64,000 bases of DNA, from positions 1,302,001-1,366,000 of the forward strand of contig NZ_CP019791.1 in NCBI RefSeq assembly GCF_002007645.1, given 5' to 3'. Below the pieces are notes generated by a model. It was not told where the DNA came from. It was given only the letters and a program-made list of their open reading frames with translations, and did not search any database. A program made the translations under genes and the position numbers. The DNA comes from Anaerohalosphaera lusitana (lineage in GTDB: Bacteria; Planctomycetota; Phycisphaerae; Sedimentisphaerales; Anaerohalosphaeraceae). Shown one piece after another: positions 8,372-19,000 of this stretch; positions within the stretch are counted from its first letter, which is position 1; every line of letters starts with the position of its first letter.

Positions 8372-10147
8372 ATGAGCGAAGTACAGACCGGTAAAGTCGT
8401 CAAAGTAGCTGGCCCTGTTGTTACGGCCCAAGGCATGGTCGGAGCACGGATGTACGACGTGGTCCGAGTTGGTGAGGAAAACCTCGTTGGAGAGATCGTC
8501 GAACTCCACGGCGACAAGGCCAACATTCAGGTATACGAAGACACTACAGGTGTCGGCCCCGGCGAAAAAGTCATAAACACCGGCGCCCCACTCAGCGTAG
8601 AGCTCGGCCCTGGTCTCATCTCAAGTATCTACGACGGTATCCAGCGTCCTCTCGACCAGCTCAGAGAAAAGCAGGGCGACTTCATCCTCCGCGGTTCGGA
8701 TCTGCCCGGCCTGCGTCGCGACACCAAATGGCAGTTCAAGCCGGTCGTCAACGACGGCGACACCGTCAGCGAAGGCGACATCGTTGGTGAGGTCCAGGAA
8801 TCCACCCTCATGCTCCATAAGATCATGGTTCCCCCAGGTGTCAACGGAACCGTAAAGGGCATCAAAGAGGGCGAATACACCGTCGATGAACCTGTCGGCA
8901 AAGTACAGACAGAAAACGGCGACGAACACGAACTCAAGCTCATGCAGCAATGGCCCGTCCGTACCCCCCGAAAAATCTCAAAACGCCTCATCCCCAACGA
9001 GGTCCTCATCACCGGCCAGCGGGTCGTCGACTCGTTCTTCCCGATCAGCAAGGGCGGAACAGCCTGCGTACCGGGACCCTTCGGCACAGGTAAAACAGTC
9101 GTACAGCACCAGCTCGCAAAATGGGTAAACGCAGACGTCGTCGTCTATGTAGGCTGCGGCGAACGCGGTAACGAAATGACCGACGTACTCCGCGAGTTCC
9201 CCGAGCTCAAGGACCCGCACTCAGGCGAACCGCTCATGAAACGTGTCGTCCTCCTCGCGAACACATCAGACATGCCCGTGGCCGCTCGTGAAGCGTCAGT
9301 TTACACAGGCATAACCATCGCCGAGTACTTCCGCGACATGGGCTACTCCGTCGCGATCATGGCCGACTCCACAAGCCGATGGGCAGAAGCTATGCGTGAA
9401 ATTTCGACACGTCTCGAAGAAATGCCCGCCGAAGAAGGCTACCCAGCCTACCTCGGCGGCCGTATCGCATCCTTCTACGAACGTGCGGGCCGCGTACAGT
9501 GTCTCGGCGGCCCGGACCGCGAAGGCGCACTCTCGATCATCGGCGCTGTAAGCCCTCCCGGCGGCGACCTCTCCGACTCGGTCGTACAGGCCACACTCGC
9601 CGTCGTTAAGGTATTCTGGTCGCTAAAGTCAAAGCTCGCTCAGCAGCGTCACTTCCCTGCTGTCGACTGGCTCACCAGTTATTCCTTCTACAAACAGTAC
9701 CTCCCCGGCAGCTTCGATGACGAAGCAATGGGCGAGAAAATGGCAAAGATGACACAGTACGCAATGGAGCTGCTCGAACAGGAATCCGAACTCGTCGAGA
9801 TCGTGCGTCTCGTCGGTGCAGAGTCCATCTCCGCAAAGGACAGAATGGTCCTCGAGACCTCAAAGTCCCTGCGTGAGGACTTCCTCCACCAGAACGCCTT
9901 CCACAAAGTCGACACTCACACAAGCATCGAGAAGCAGTACTACGTCCTCGAAGCCATCCTGCATCTGCACGAACAGGGCCTCGCTGCCATCGAAAAGGGC
10001 GTCGAAACCGACGACATCTTCTCACTGGGCGTACGCGACGACATCGCAAAAGCCAGCTTCATCCCCGAAGAAGAAATCGACAAGATCAAGGCTCTCGACG
10101 ACAAGATCGACGAACAGATCGGCCAGCTAAGCCCGGCCGGAGCCTAA
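8372..10147 (+). CDS. ntpA: V-type ATPase catalytic subunit A
   Basis: The 591-residue catalytic subunit carries the Walker A loop GPFGTGKT at about residues 233-240 and a Walker B region around [19 protein letters not shown]. The family signature [17 protein letters not shown] and the non-homologous insert of A-type subunits (about 100-190) are also present. It binds and hydrolyses, or in reverse synthesises, ATP at the A/B interfaces. Length and motifs are complete, so the enzyme should be active. Confidence 0.97.
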   Translation: MSEVQTGKVVKVAGPVVTAQGMVGARMYDVVRVGEENLVGEIVELHGDKANIQVYEDTTGVGPGEKVINTGAPLSVELGPGLISSIYDGIQRPLDQLREKQGDFILRGSDLPGLRRDTKWQFKPVVNDGDTVSEGDIVGEVQESTLMLHKIMVPPGVNGTVKGIKEGEYTVDEPVGKVQTENGDEHELKLMQQWPVRTPRKISKRLIPNEVLITGQRVVDSFFPISKGGTACVPGPFGTGKTVVQHQLAKWVNADVVVYVGCGERGNEMTDVLREFPELKDPHSGEPLMKRVVLLANTSDMPVAAREASVYTGITIAEYFRDMGYSVAIMADSTSRWAEAMREISTRLEEMPAEEGYPAYLGGRIASFYERAGRVQCLGGPDREGALSIIGAVSPPGGDLSDSVVQATLAVVKVFWSLKSKLAQQRHFPAVDWLTSYSFYKQYLPGSFDDEAMGEKMAKMTQYAMELLEQESELVEIVRLVGAESISAKDRMVLETSKSLREDFLHQNAFHKVDTHTSIEKQYYVLEAILHLHEQGLAAIEKGVETDDIFSLGVRDDIAKASFIPEEEIDKIKALDDKIDEQIGQLSPAGA

Positions 10148-10201
10148 ACAAAGAATATATTACGACACGAACCCCAAACATAAATAAGCGGGAGTTATAA
10201 A

Positions 10202-11608
10202 ATGCTAAAAGAGTACCAAACAGTGAGCGAAATTGCTGGTCCACTGATGCTCGTCGAAGGCATCGAAGATGCCAAGTACGGCGAGATCGTCGACATCAAA
10301 ATAGCCGACGGTTCCACCAGGCATGGACAGGTACTGCAGGTTGAAAATGACAAGGTCCTCGTTCAGGTCTTCGAAGGCACCGAAGGTATCGACGTCTCAA
10401 GAACTACCGTTCGCTTCCTCGGCAAGCCCATGGAACTCGGCCTCTCAAGCGACATCCTCGGCCGCGTCTTCAGCGGCATCGGTCGCCCAAACGACGGCGG
10501 ACCCGAGATCATCGCAAAGAAAAAGCTCAACATCAACGGCAACCCCATCAACCCATACGCTCGTGACTATCCCAACGAGTTCATCCAGACCGGTATCTCC
10601 ACCATCGACGGTCTCAACCCTCTCGTGCGTGGTCAGAAACTGCCCATCTTCTCCGGCTCCGGTCTGCCCCATGATGAGATCACCGCTCAGCTCTGCCGTC
10701 AGGCAAGCGTACGCGGCAAGGGCGAAAACTTCGCCGTGGTCTTCGCAGCAATGGGTATTACCTTCGAAGCCGCACAGTTCTTCATCAACGACCTCACCGA
10801 AACAGGCGCCATCGAACGTGCCGTCATGTTCATCAACCTCGCCAATGACCCCGCAATCGAACGTATCGCGACCCCGCGTATGGCCCTCACAGCCGCCGAG
10901 TACCTCGCATTCGAAGAGGACATGCACGTACTCGTCGTACTTAACGATATGACAAACTACTGCGACGCTCTCCGTGAGATCTCCGCAGCACGTAAGGAAG
11001 TACCCGGCCGCCGTGGTTACCCCGGCTACCTCTACACCGACCTCGCGACACTGTACGAACGAGCCGGACGTATCAAGGGCCGCAACGGTTCCATCACGAT
11101 GGTGCCCGTACTGACAATGCCCGAAGACGACAAGACCCACCCCGTTCCTGACCTCACCGGTTACATCACCGAGGGCCAGATCATCCTCGGCCGTGGTCTC
11201 CACCGAAAGGGCGTAACACCGCCTGTCGACGTACTTCCGTCCCTCTCGCGTCTAAAGGACAAGGGTATCGGCGAAGGCAAGACACGCGAGGACCACGCGG
11301 ACCTCTACAACCAGCTCTACGCCGCATACGCACGCGGCAAGGAAGCACAGGAACTCGCCACCATCCTCGGCGAAGCGGCACTGTCCGACGAGGACCGCAA
11401 GTACATGCAGTTCGCAAATCAGTTCGAGGCCCGCTACATCGGCCAGGACTGGTACGAAAACAGAACGGTCGAACAGACACTCGACCTCGGCTGGGATCTG
11501 CTCTCGATGTTCCGCGACAACGAACTCAAGCGTATCGATGACGAACTTATCGAAAAGTATATGCCCCAGTTCAGAAAACAAAAAGACCAGTCCAGCGACC
11601 AGGAATAG
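10202..11608 (+). CDS. ntpB: V-type ATPase subunit B
   Basis: The 468-residue subunit B alternates with subunit A in the A3B3 head and provides the non-catalytic half of each site. Recognisable stretches are [46 protein letters not shown] (the degenerate P-loop position) and [25 protein letters not shown] lies just before the ATG. Length is normal. Confidence 0.97.
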   Translation: MLKEYQTVSEIAGPLMLVEGIEDAKYGEIVDIKIADGSTRHGQVLQVENDKVLVQVFEGTEGIDVSRTTVRFLGKPMELGLSSDILGRVFSGIGRPNDGGPEIIAKKKLNINGNPINPYARDYPNEFIQTGISTIDGLNPLVRGQKLPIFSGSGLPHDEITAQLCRQASVRGKGENFAVVFAAMGITFEAAQFFINDLTETGAIERAVMFINLANDPAIERIATPRMALTAAEYLAFEEDMHVLVVLNDMTNYCDALREISAARKEVPGRRGYPGYLYTDLATLYERAGRIKGRNGSITMVPVLTMPEDDKTHPVPDLTGYITEGQIILGRGLHRKGVTPPVDVLPSLSRLKDKGIGEGKTREDHADLYNQLYAAYARGKEAQELATILGEAALSDEDRKYMQFANQFEARYIGQDWYENRTVEQTLDLGWDLLSMFRDNELKRIDDELIEKYMPQFRKQKDQSSDQE

Positions 11609-11632
11609 TTTGGTTGAATCCGGAGTATTTGC

Positions 11633-12247
11633 ATGCTTAACGTTAGTGCAACAAGAATGGAGCTGCTTCAGCTCAGAAGGCGCGTCGAACTCGCCGCACG
11701 CGGCCACCGCCTGCTGAGCCAGAAACGCGATGAAATTAGTCGCCAGCTCGTAAAAATATCGTCCTCGATCCGCGAAATTCGAAACAGCGTCGAAAAAGAG
11801 CTGCTCGAAACCACCCGACGTTTCATGATGGCACGCGCCACCATGGAACCCGAGGACATGCGGGCCGCCATCGATGTGCCCACAAAAAAGTTCAACCTCG
11901 CAATATCCTTCGCCAGCATCATGAGCGTCAAGGTCCCCGAACTTACCAAGGACATCTCAGGCGACATCATGTGCTACGGCTTCTCGTCCACCAGCGGCGA
12001 ACTCGATGTCGCCCTCCGGGCACTCGAAAGGGCGTTTGACAACCTCATCGAACTGGCAGAACGCGAAAAACAGGCACAATTGCTTGCCCAGGAACTCCAG
12101 AAAACTCGCCGACGGGTAAACGTTCTCGAACACGTCGTAATCCCCGAGATCAAGGAAACCATCAAGTACATCTACGACAAACTCGGTGAAGCCGAACGAG
12201 ATAACGCGAGTAGACTAATGAAGATAGCCGACATTATCCGCGGCTAA
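11633..12247 (+). CDS. ntpD: V-type ATPase subunit D (central shaft)
   Basis: The 204-residue protein begins with the family pattern NVSATRMELLQLRRRVELAARGHRLL and has two long helices separated by a short middle region, the coiled coil of the rotating shaft. The C-terminal part RRRVNVLEHVVIPEIKETIKYI is also characteristic. It is the last gene of the operon and is followed at once by a terminator. Homologues of ntpH/ntpJ, the extra genes of the Enterococcus operon, are not present here. Confidence 0.95.
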   Translation: MLNVSATRMELLQLRRRVELAARGHRLLSQKRDEISRQLVKISSSIREIRNSVEKELLETTRRFMMARATMEPEDMRAAIDVPTKKFNLAISFASIMSVKVPELTKDISGDIMCYGFSSTSGELDVALRALERAFDNLIELAEREKQAQLLAQELQKTRRRVNVLEHVVIPEIKETIKYIYDKLGEAERDNASRLMKIADIIRG

Positions 12248-12264
12248 GGGGTTGATTTTTAAAA

Positions 12265-12302
12265 CGAAGGCCGGTATCCTATGGGTACTGGCCTTTTTTC
12301 TT
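12265..12302 (+). terminator. Rho-independent terminator of the V-type ATPase operon
   Basis: A hairpin with stem GGCCGGTATCC (12269-12279) and GGGTACTGGCC (12283-12293), with one mismatch and one G-U pair, is followed by six T residues. It starts about 20 bases after the ntpD stop. Confidence 0.85.
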
Positions 12303-12356
12303 TTTACCCGGCCACGTAAAACGCGGGAACAAAAACCAAAAGCTCCGGGTAAAAAG
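12300..12356. repeat. 12-base inverted repeat downstream of the V-type ATPase operon
   Basis: CTTTTTACCCGG at 12300-12311 is repeated exactly inverted as CCGGGTAAAAAG at 12345-12356, with a 33-base spacer. It overlaps the T-run of the terminator and lies upstream of the next gene. It could be a second hairpin or a protein-binding site; its role is unknown. Confidence 0.6.
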
Positions 12357-12431
12357 CGGTAACATGCCCGCCTGCAATACTCGCAGGAAGGCAAAAAGGC
12401 GACATACTGATTGGGAGATTTAAGAGTAGAG

Positions 12432-14336
12432 ATGGCACGCGATAAGATTGCGCGCCTCACTGCCCTTTTTCTATATATGGCTAAAAAACTCAAAAAACGC
12501 AAAGCCAACGGCGGACCCGCAAAGTCCTTCATGACCGTCGGCCCCACCCTGCATTACAGCCACACCAACGTCCACAAACGCTGGGCACTCGCGCTGACCC
12601 TTTTCATCATCGCGTGCGCATTCTGGGCCGTCCTATTCTCAGGCTCACCTTACCCCGAAAACATCCCCGCTCTTTTCAACGCCGAAACATGGTCCCTCGG
12701 CCAGCACACCACCCAGCCGCTCAGCATCTTCGAATACCCCTGGCACATCGAGGTCCTCGCGCTCCTTCTCGGCATCATGATCGCCGTACCCCTGCTAATT
12801 TCCCAGCTCCTCAGTTTCCGATACAGCATCCCGTTCATCCTCGCCGTCTTCTTCATCGCACAGATGCCCCTATTCGCCGCGACCCTGCTCATAAGCTGTA
12901 TCGCCGTCGCATGCAGACCCCTGCGTTTCCGATCACGCTTCATCGCTCTCGCCCTCTGCACCGCACCCCAGCTAATTTACCTCGCACTCCTCGGCGGCGC
13001 CGAACAGCTCTCCCCCGTCGAATGGGGAATCTCATACGCACCCTGGTTTCTCGCCTGGCTCACAGCCTTGCTCATAACAGGCGCGGTCATCCTCGTCGGC
13101 CATTACACACGCTACCGTCCCGGCCTCACTTGGACCGCCACTGCGATCTCCCTCGCAGCAGCATTCATAATCTTCCAGACAACAATCGGTTTCGCCGAGC
13201 TCGACTACCGCCTATACGTCGCAGGCAACAACCCCGAAGAGATCCGCCAGTTCCACGACCACAAACTCACCGACAACATCGACGCCGCCCTCGAAAACCC
13301 CAAAACCCGAGCCCTCCTCTCACGCGGCTTCTACCCCACCGAACCCATCCAGCTCCGCCAGGAGCTAAAAAAAGATATCGCTGTAAACCTCGCCTATGAC
13401 CGCTGGCCGAAATGGTTCGATGTTACCGACAATCTCAACTACCAGGCCAAACGCCAGGAAATACTCCTGCAGATCGACCGCTTCATCCGCGAACGCCCCC
13501 ACTGCGACCGCATGCCCATCGCCCTCTACTACAAGGCCATGCTCAACGAATGCTCCCCCGACATCCGCACCTTCCAGCAAACCGAGATACTTCGCTTCTA
13601 CAACGATTATGCCCACTGGGAAAACCAGCCCATCTGGGAACGTCTCTACGAAGAGTTCCCCCAAAGCCCCGAGTCCCTCGAAGCCCGCCGACGTCTCGCT
13701 TCACACCTCGCCGCCAAAGGCGAATTCGACCGCGCACGCCAGTACTGCGACACCGCTCTGGCGCTGCTCAAGCAGGCAAAGCCGACCATCATAAATAATA
13801 CCAGCTTCCTTGGCGTGTTCTCTAAACCCGAAAAGACCGCCATGACACGCTTCAAGCTCAAGGATCTAAAGCTCCACCTAAAGGAACTGCAATGGCTCAT
13901 AAGCCCTGAAAATCTCACCGAAGACCCCCAGTCTGCCCAACGGCTCGCTGAGTTCGTCCGCCTCAACCCATACAAGCGCGACTACCCGGCCCGCCTTGAC
14001 GAACTCCTCGCAAAGATAACCGAGGAGGACCCCCTCCACGACAACATCATGCTCGCAAAAACCATGATCATATCCGACACCCAGCTCCGCAGCAAAAACC
14101 TCAAGGAGCTCAGCGTCAACTACGCAGGCACCGACGGCGGCACACGCGCCCTCTACGAACTCGGCCTGCTCAACATCAAGATATGGAAAGAACAGCACGA
14201 ACAGACCGACTTCAAGGTCGAATGCCTTGCCAACGCCCGAAAGTACCTCCGCCAGTTCATCGAAACCTACCCCGCAAGCATCTACCGCAACGAAGCCGAA
14301 GAAAAACTCGACAGCCTCCCCACATCATCAGCCTGA
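12432..14336 (+). CDS. Membrane protein with C-terminal TPR-like region, unknown function
   Basis: The protein has about six to seven predicted membrane helices in its N-terminal 260 residues (for example WALALTLFIIACAFWAVLF and LALLLGIMIAVPLLISQLL). A long soluble helical region with tetratricopeptide-like features follows (YEEFPQSPESLEARRRLASHL, CLANARKYLRQFIETYPAS). That arrangement suggests a membrane-anchored assembly or trafficking factor, but I do not recognise the family. Three starts are possible: TTG 12411, ATG 12432 and ATG 12477 (MAKKLKKRK). I kept ATG 12432 because a GAG-containing stretch precedes it, but the basic MAKKLKK start is equally likely. Its third codon positions are strongly C-rich, like the operon before it. 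Confidence 0.7.
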   Translation: MARDKIARLTALFLYMAKKLKKRKANGGPAKSFMTVGPTLHYSHTNVHKRWALALTLFIIACAFWAVLFSGSPYPENIPALFNAETWSLGQHTTQPLSIFEYPWHIEVLALLLGIMIAVPLLISQLLSFRYSIPFILAVFFIAQMPLFAATLLISCIAVACRPLRFRSRFIALALCTAPQLIYLALLGGAEQLSPVEWGISYAPWFLAWLTALLITGAVILVGHYTRYRPGLTWTATAISLAAAFIIFQTTIGFAELDYRLYVAGNNPEEIRQFHDHKLTDNIDAALENPKTRALLSRGFYPTEPIQLRQELKKDIAVNLAYDRWPKWFDVTDNLNYQAKRQEILLQIDRFIRERPHCDRMPIALYYKAMLNECSPDIRTFQQTEILRFYNDYAHWENQPIWERLYEEFPQSPESLEARRRLASHLAAKGEFDRARQYCDTALALLKQAKPTIINNTSFLGVFSKPEKTAMTRFKLKDLKLHLKELQWLISPENLTEDPQSAQRLAEFVRLNPYKRDYPARLDELLAKITEEDPLHDNIMLAKTMIISDTQLRSKNLKELSVNYAGTDGGTRALYELGLLNIKIWKEQHEQTDFKVECLANARKYLRQFIETYPASIYRNEAEEKLDSLPTSSA

Positions 14337-14477
14337 GCTATGCCCCTCCTGCTGCCGCACTCCCTAGCCGCATAATTTCATAGCCCGCCGAGAACGAACC
14401 CAACTGGATGTTCGTCGTAGACGCGGCTGTAAAATCCTGCGGCGGCTTTCACCACGCAACATCCCCCCAAAAAACAT

Positions 14478-14508
14478 TGTCATTGCGAGGAGCGAAGCGA
14501 CGTGGCAA
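14478..14508 (+). repeat. Dispersed repeat, family A (TGTCATTGCGAGGAGC type)
   Basis: The 31-base unit contains the palindromic part GCGAAGCGACG and ends GTGGCAA. Related units occur at 21904, 22012, 28850, 40619 and 41005, all in this orientation. Function unknown. Confidence 0.85.
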
Positions 14509-14700
14509 ACTCAACCGCACAGTAAAGTTGGCATAATAATAACAAGCGAAACTCTTTTTGCAATTCCCGCGCCCCCCCGAATCCACCATTGAAACCGCCG
14601 CAAAAAAGACTGTCCCCCCGGCCTCCGAGCCGACAACGTAACGCCTCACGCACCCACAACCAAAAACAATTGCACACTCATCAACCGCATGCAGCCGCCC

Positions 14701-14745
14701 AAAACGCGAGCGTCGACTAAGACGCGAGTCCCCACGCAAACGCCA
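14701..14745 (-). repeat. Dispersed repeat, family C (GCGTTGCGTGGGGACTC type)
   Basis: Read on the minus strand, this 45-base unit begins GGCGTTTGCGTGGGGACTC, contains a short hairpin and ends with a T-run. Plus-strand relatives are at 37551 and 51884. Each lies just after a gene end, so it may act as a terminator-like hairpin. Confidence 0.75.
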
Positions 14746-14803
14746 CCCACATCAACCAAACGTCATCCGCACAACCCAACCCTCACGCCCATTCTGCATC
14801 AGC

Positions 14804-15883
14804 CTACCGCTTCCGCCGTCTCGCCCGCCTCGCCTGATGCTTGATCCTCTTCCGCACCTGCCCCCTGCTCAGCTTCTCCGAATCCCGCCTCTCCCACAGC
14901 TCCAGCTCCTCCCTCAACCTGAAAAAGTTCGCCAGCCGCTCCTCATCCAGCCGACCCTCCTCCACCGCCGCCTTCACAGCACACCCCGGCTCGTTCTCAT
15001 GCATGCAGTCCCGGAACTTGCACTCCTCCGCGATCTCCTGAATATCGTCAAACGCTCGCCCCAATCCCCGCTCATCCGTCCGCATATGCAGCTCGCGCAT
15101 CCCCGGATTGTCTATCACCGCACCTCCCTCAGGCAACACGATCAGCTCCCTGTGCGTCGTCGTATGCCTTCCCCGTCCATCCTCCGCCCGCACGTCCTTA
15201 ACCTCCTGCCGCTCCATCCCCAGTATCGCATTGATGATCGTACTCTTGCCCACACCCGAAGACCCCAGCATTGCCACCGTCTCCCCGCTCCCCATATACT
15301 CCTTCAGCCCCGCGATCCCGTCCCCCTCGATCGCGCTCACGCACCGCACATCCACCTCCGGCGCGATCTCCCGCACCTGCTCGACATACTTGCCCGTATC
15401 CTCGCACAGGTCCGACTTGTTTATCACCACCACAGGCCGCGCCCCGCTGTCCCACCCCAGCACCAGGTACCGCTCAAGCCTGCGAATGTTAAAATCCTGC
15501 CACGCATCCGTTACCAGAAACACCGTGTCGATATTCACCGCCACCACCTGCTCATCCTCGCTCAGCCCCGCGCTCTTCCGCGAGAACTTGCTCTTCCTCT
15601 CCAGCACCGCCTCGATAAACGCCCGCCCTTCGTCCCTCAGCTCACGCACCGCCACCCAGTCACCCACCGTCGGATACTCTGCCTTGCTCTTCGCACGATA
15701 CGCGATCTTCCCCGCCATCTCCGCCTCGACGTCCGAATCCCCCGTACAGACCAGGTACCCCTTGCGATGCTCCCGCACCACCCGCGCCGCCCGCAGGCCC
15801 TTCGCCCGGTAAGGCTCAAAGCTCTTCTCAAAAAACTCGTTCCACCCTAACTCACGAAGATCGATCAAATCAAAACCTCTCAT
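14804..15883 (-). CDS. rsgA: Small ribosomal subunit biogenesis GTPase RsgA
   Basis: The 359-residue protein shows the circularly permuted GTPase order typical of RsgA/YjeQ. G4 is VVVINKSDL, G5 is CVSAIEGDG, G1 is GSSGVGKST and G3 is VIDNPGMRE. It is followed by a zinc knuckle C-x4-C-x-H-x5-C (CKFRDCMHENEPGC). An OB-fold region precedes the GTPase. RsgA checks the decoding centre during late 30S maturation in the cytoplasm. The gene appears monocistronic, convergent with the membrane/TPR gene. Confidence 0.95.
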   Translation of the reverse strand: MRGFDLIDLRELGWNEFFEKSFEPYRAKGLRAARVVREHRKGYLVCTGDSDVEAEMAGKIAYRAKSKAEYPTVGDWVAVRELRDEGRAFIEAVLERKSKFSRKSAGLSEDEQVVAVNIDTVFLVTDAWQDFNIRRLERYLVLGWDSGARPVVVINKSDLCEDTGKYVEQVREIAPEVDVRCVSAIEGDGIAGLKEYMGSGETVAMLGSSGVGKSTIINAILGMERQEVKDVRAEDGRGRHTTTHRELIVLPEGGAVIDNPGMRELHMRTDERGLGRAFDDIQEIAEECKFRDCMHENEPGCAVKAAVEEGRLDEERLANFFRLREELELWERRDSEKLSRGQVRKRIKHQARRARRRKR

Positions 15884-16082
15884 TCCCTGTTAAATTCCGG
15901 GCTCATTATTCCTATCTCCAGAAGAATAATACACCACCCGCCCGAATTGTCAACTACTCCCTGGCACTCACCCGCCGAACGGTCACCCGCAAAAATTTCC
16001 AAGGCACCCCAAATCACACACTTGCCCGCACCGCTCCACCTGCCTTATCATTGATTCCCGCAGAACATATCGGGGGCATTAC

Positions 16083-19000
16083 ATGAAACTCAGCTTAATG
16101 ATAACCACGGCAATAATGCTCACGCCCGCTCTCTGCCCTGCATTCATCAACGTCGAACCAACTTCCCTCGAATTCAACTGCGACCCCAACACACCCCTCC
16201 CGCTCTCAGCACAGCTCAGCGTCTACTCCGACCCCGCTCCAATACCATTCACCGCCGACCCGAACCACCCCAGCACCTGGCTCAGCATCGACCCGCAGAC
16301 CGGCTTCACCGCCACCGACCCCAACGACCCCGCCGTCCTGACAGTCTCCGTCACAACCGATGGCATACAACCGGGAACATACTCCAACACCATCTATTTC
16401 ACATCCTCCGCCGACCCAAACACCTTCGCCGTCCCCGTCACCCTAAACTACGCAGGCCCTCAGCTCGAGGTCCAACCAACCCAACTCGACTTCCTATACG
16501 ACCCCAACGATCCCAACACCACCACCGCCGCAACACTCACCATCACAAACAACGGCACCGGCCCCATGCCCTGGTCCGCCTCCGAATCCGACCAGTCATC
16601 ACCCTGGCTCAGCTTCAACCCAGCCAGTGGAACCCTCCCCGACGACCCCAACGCCTTCCGGACCATCACCGTCACCGCCGATCCCAACGCAGTCCCCACC
16701 GGCTTCTACGCCACCGAACTCGTCATAGTTGCACCGACCGCCAGCCAGAGCCCCAACAGCATACCGATAACCTTCGACACCGTCGGCGGCATCCCGCCCG
16801 AGCTCATCGCCGACCCCGCTCAGTTGTCCTTTTCCGCCCTCGAAAACGGCGAACAAACAACGCAGACCCTCTATCTCGAATCCACATCCGCCGACCTCGA
16901 CTGGCATATCGAACCCGCCCAACTTCCCGACTGGCTCACCGTCTCACCCCTGACAGCAACAGCATCGAGCACCTTCCCCCAGCCCGTCAGCATCACCGTC
17001 GACCCAGCGGCCCTCACCGAAGGCACATATACCCACGATCTGCAGATACTCTGCCCCGCTGCGGCCAATTCACCTCTCTCTGTCCCCATCGAATTAAGCA
17101 TCCACGCGCTCCAGCCCATCCTCCACGCCGACCCGACCGAATTCACCTTCGTACACAACTCCCAGCCGCCCCAGCCCCAGACGCTTACCATCTCCAACAT
17201 CGGCACCGGCAATTTCACCTGGACCGTCGATCCCAATCAGCTTCCCGGCTGGCTCAGCGTCTCCCCGCTCTCCGGCAAGCTCTCCACCAACCAGTCCGAA
17301 CTCCTCACCCTCACCGCAACCGCCGAAAATCTGCCCGACGGCATCTACTCCACTTACTTCGACATTCTCGCACCCTCCGCCCTCAACGCGCCGGCAACCA
17401 TAACGGTTCGACTCAAAAAATCTGATCATATCACAGTCCCCGATGATTTCCCAACCATCCAGGCCGCCGTCGATTTCGCCTCCCCCTACGACACAATAGC
17501 CATCGCTCCCGGCACATACACCGGCCCCGGCAATGTTGACATTACCCTCGCCGGTAAACCCCTCACCATCACATCCGAGCAGGGCCCCGACGTAACCATC
17601 ATTGACTGCACCAACTCCGCCCGCGCCTTCCTTCTAAACGTAAACGAAACTCGCGACACCATCATCGAAGGCCTCACTATCACTAACGGCTACGCCCACC
17701 AGATCGGCGACAGACTCACATACGACGGCGGCGCCATCTACTGCTTCAACTCCGACCCCACCATTCGCAACTGCGTCTTCACCAACTGTTTCGCTGCATC
17801 CCGCGGTGCAGCCGTCTACGCTTGCCTCTCATCTCCCGCCATCACCGACTGCACCTTCACAAACAACCGCTCCGACAAAGGCACCGCCGTCCACGGCAGC
17901 ACCGGCCCCATCACCCGCTGCACCTTCACAAACAACACCGCAGACGTCCACGGCTCCGCCGTCGCCCAGCACTTCGGCCCCATCACCGACTGCCGCTTCT
18001 ACCAAAACTCCTCCTTCGCCGGCACCCTCGCCCACTGCTACGGCCCAATAACCAACTGCCTCATTACCGCCAACACCGCCCAGATCGGCGGCGCCGTCTA
18101 CCGCTCACCCACCGACATTACCAACTGCACCATAGCCTACAACACAGCCTCCCGAGGCGGTGCCGTCGCCGACTCATCCGCCCGCATTACAAACTGCATA
18201 ATCTACTACAACACCGCCGACACCCACTCCCAGCTCTCAAACTCAGCCCAGCCGACCTACAGTTGCATCCAATACTTCTCCGTTCCCAACACAACAAACA
18301 CCGCCGCTCCGCCTTACTTCACAAACGTCTTCGACCCCATCTCCCCAGGCTCCGATCTCACCCTCCTCCCTTCCTCACCCTGTATCGACGCCGGCCTCTC
18401 CGATTCCACCCTCATCGACCTGCCAGAATCCGACCTCGCCTCCAACCCCCGCTCACTCGACGGCAACGGAGACACCATCCCCGCCGTAGACATGGGCGCC
18501 TTCGAATATCTACCGCCAATCGAACCGACACTTAATGTCTCACCCACCGACCTCACCTTCACCGCGTACCCCGACACAACCTCCGACCTCACCCAAACAC
18601 TCCGCATCGCCAACCTCGGCCCCAGCACCATCGACTGGCAGCTTACCATCCCGCCCGCCGCAGGCTGGCTCACAGCTTCCGCCACTGCAGGCTCAACCGC
18701 CCAGCCGCCCGACCTTGTCACCATAACCGCCTCCCCAGCCGCCCTCACCGAGGGCCTCCATACCGCAACCATCACCGTCACCACCACTGCCGATACCTTC
18801 GAGATCCTCGTCACCCTCCGCGTCGGCCCCGTCCGCGTCCCCGCTCACTACCCCGACCTTTCCTCAGCCATCTCAGCCGCCCGGCCCCACGACACCATCC
18901 TCGTCTCCCCCGGCACGTACGCCGGCCCCGCAAACCGAAACCTCAACTTCACCGGCAAACCCCTCACCCTCCGCTCCACCGCAGGCCCAGCCGCAACCGT

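Larger units (their letters stand above)
14337..14803. other. Intergenic region containing two dispersed repeats
   Basis: No gene is visible. The region contains a copy of the TGTCATTGCGAGGAGC repeat (14478-14508) and a reverse-orientation copy of the GCGTTGCGTGGGGACTC repeat (14701-14745). The rest is C-rich, low-information sequence between two convergent genes. Confidence 0.7.
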
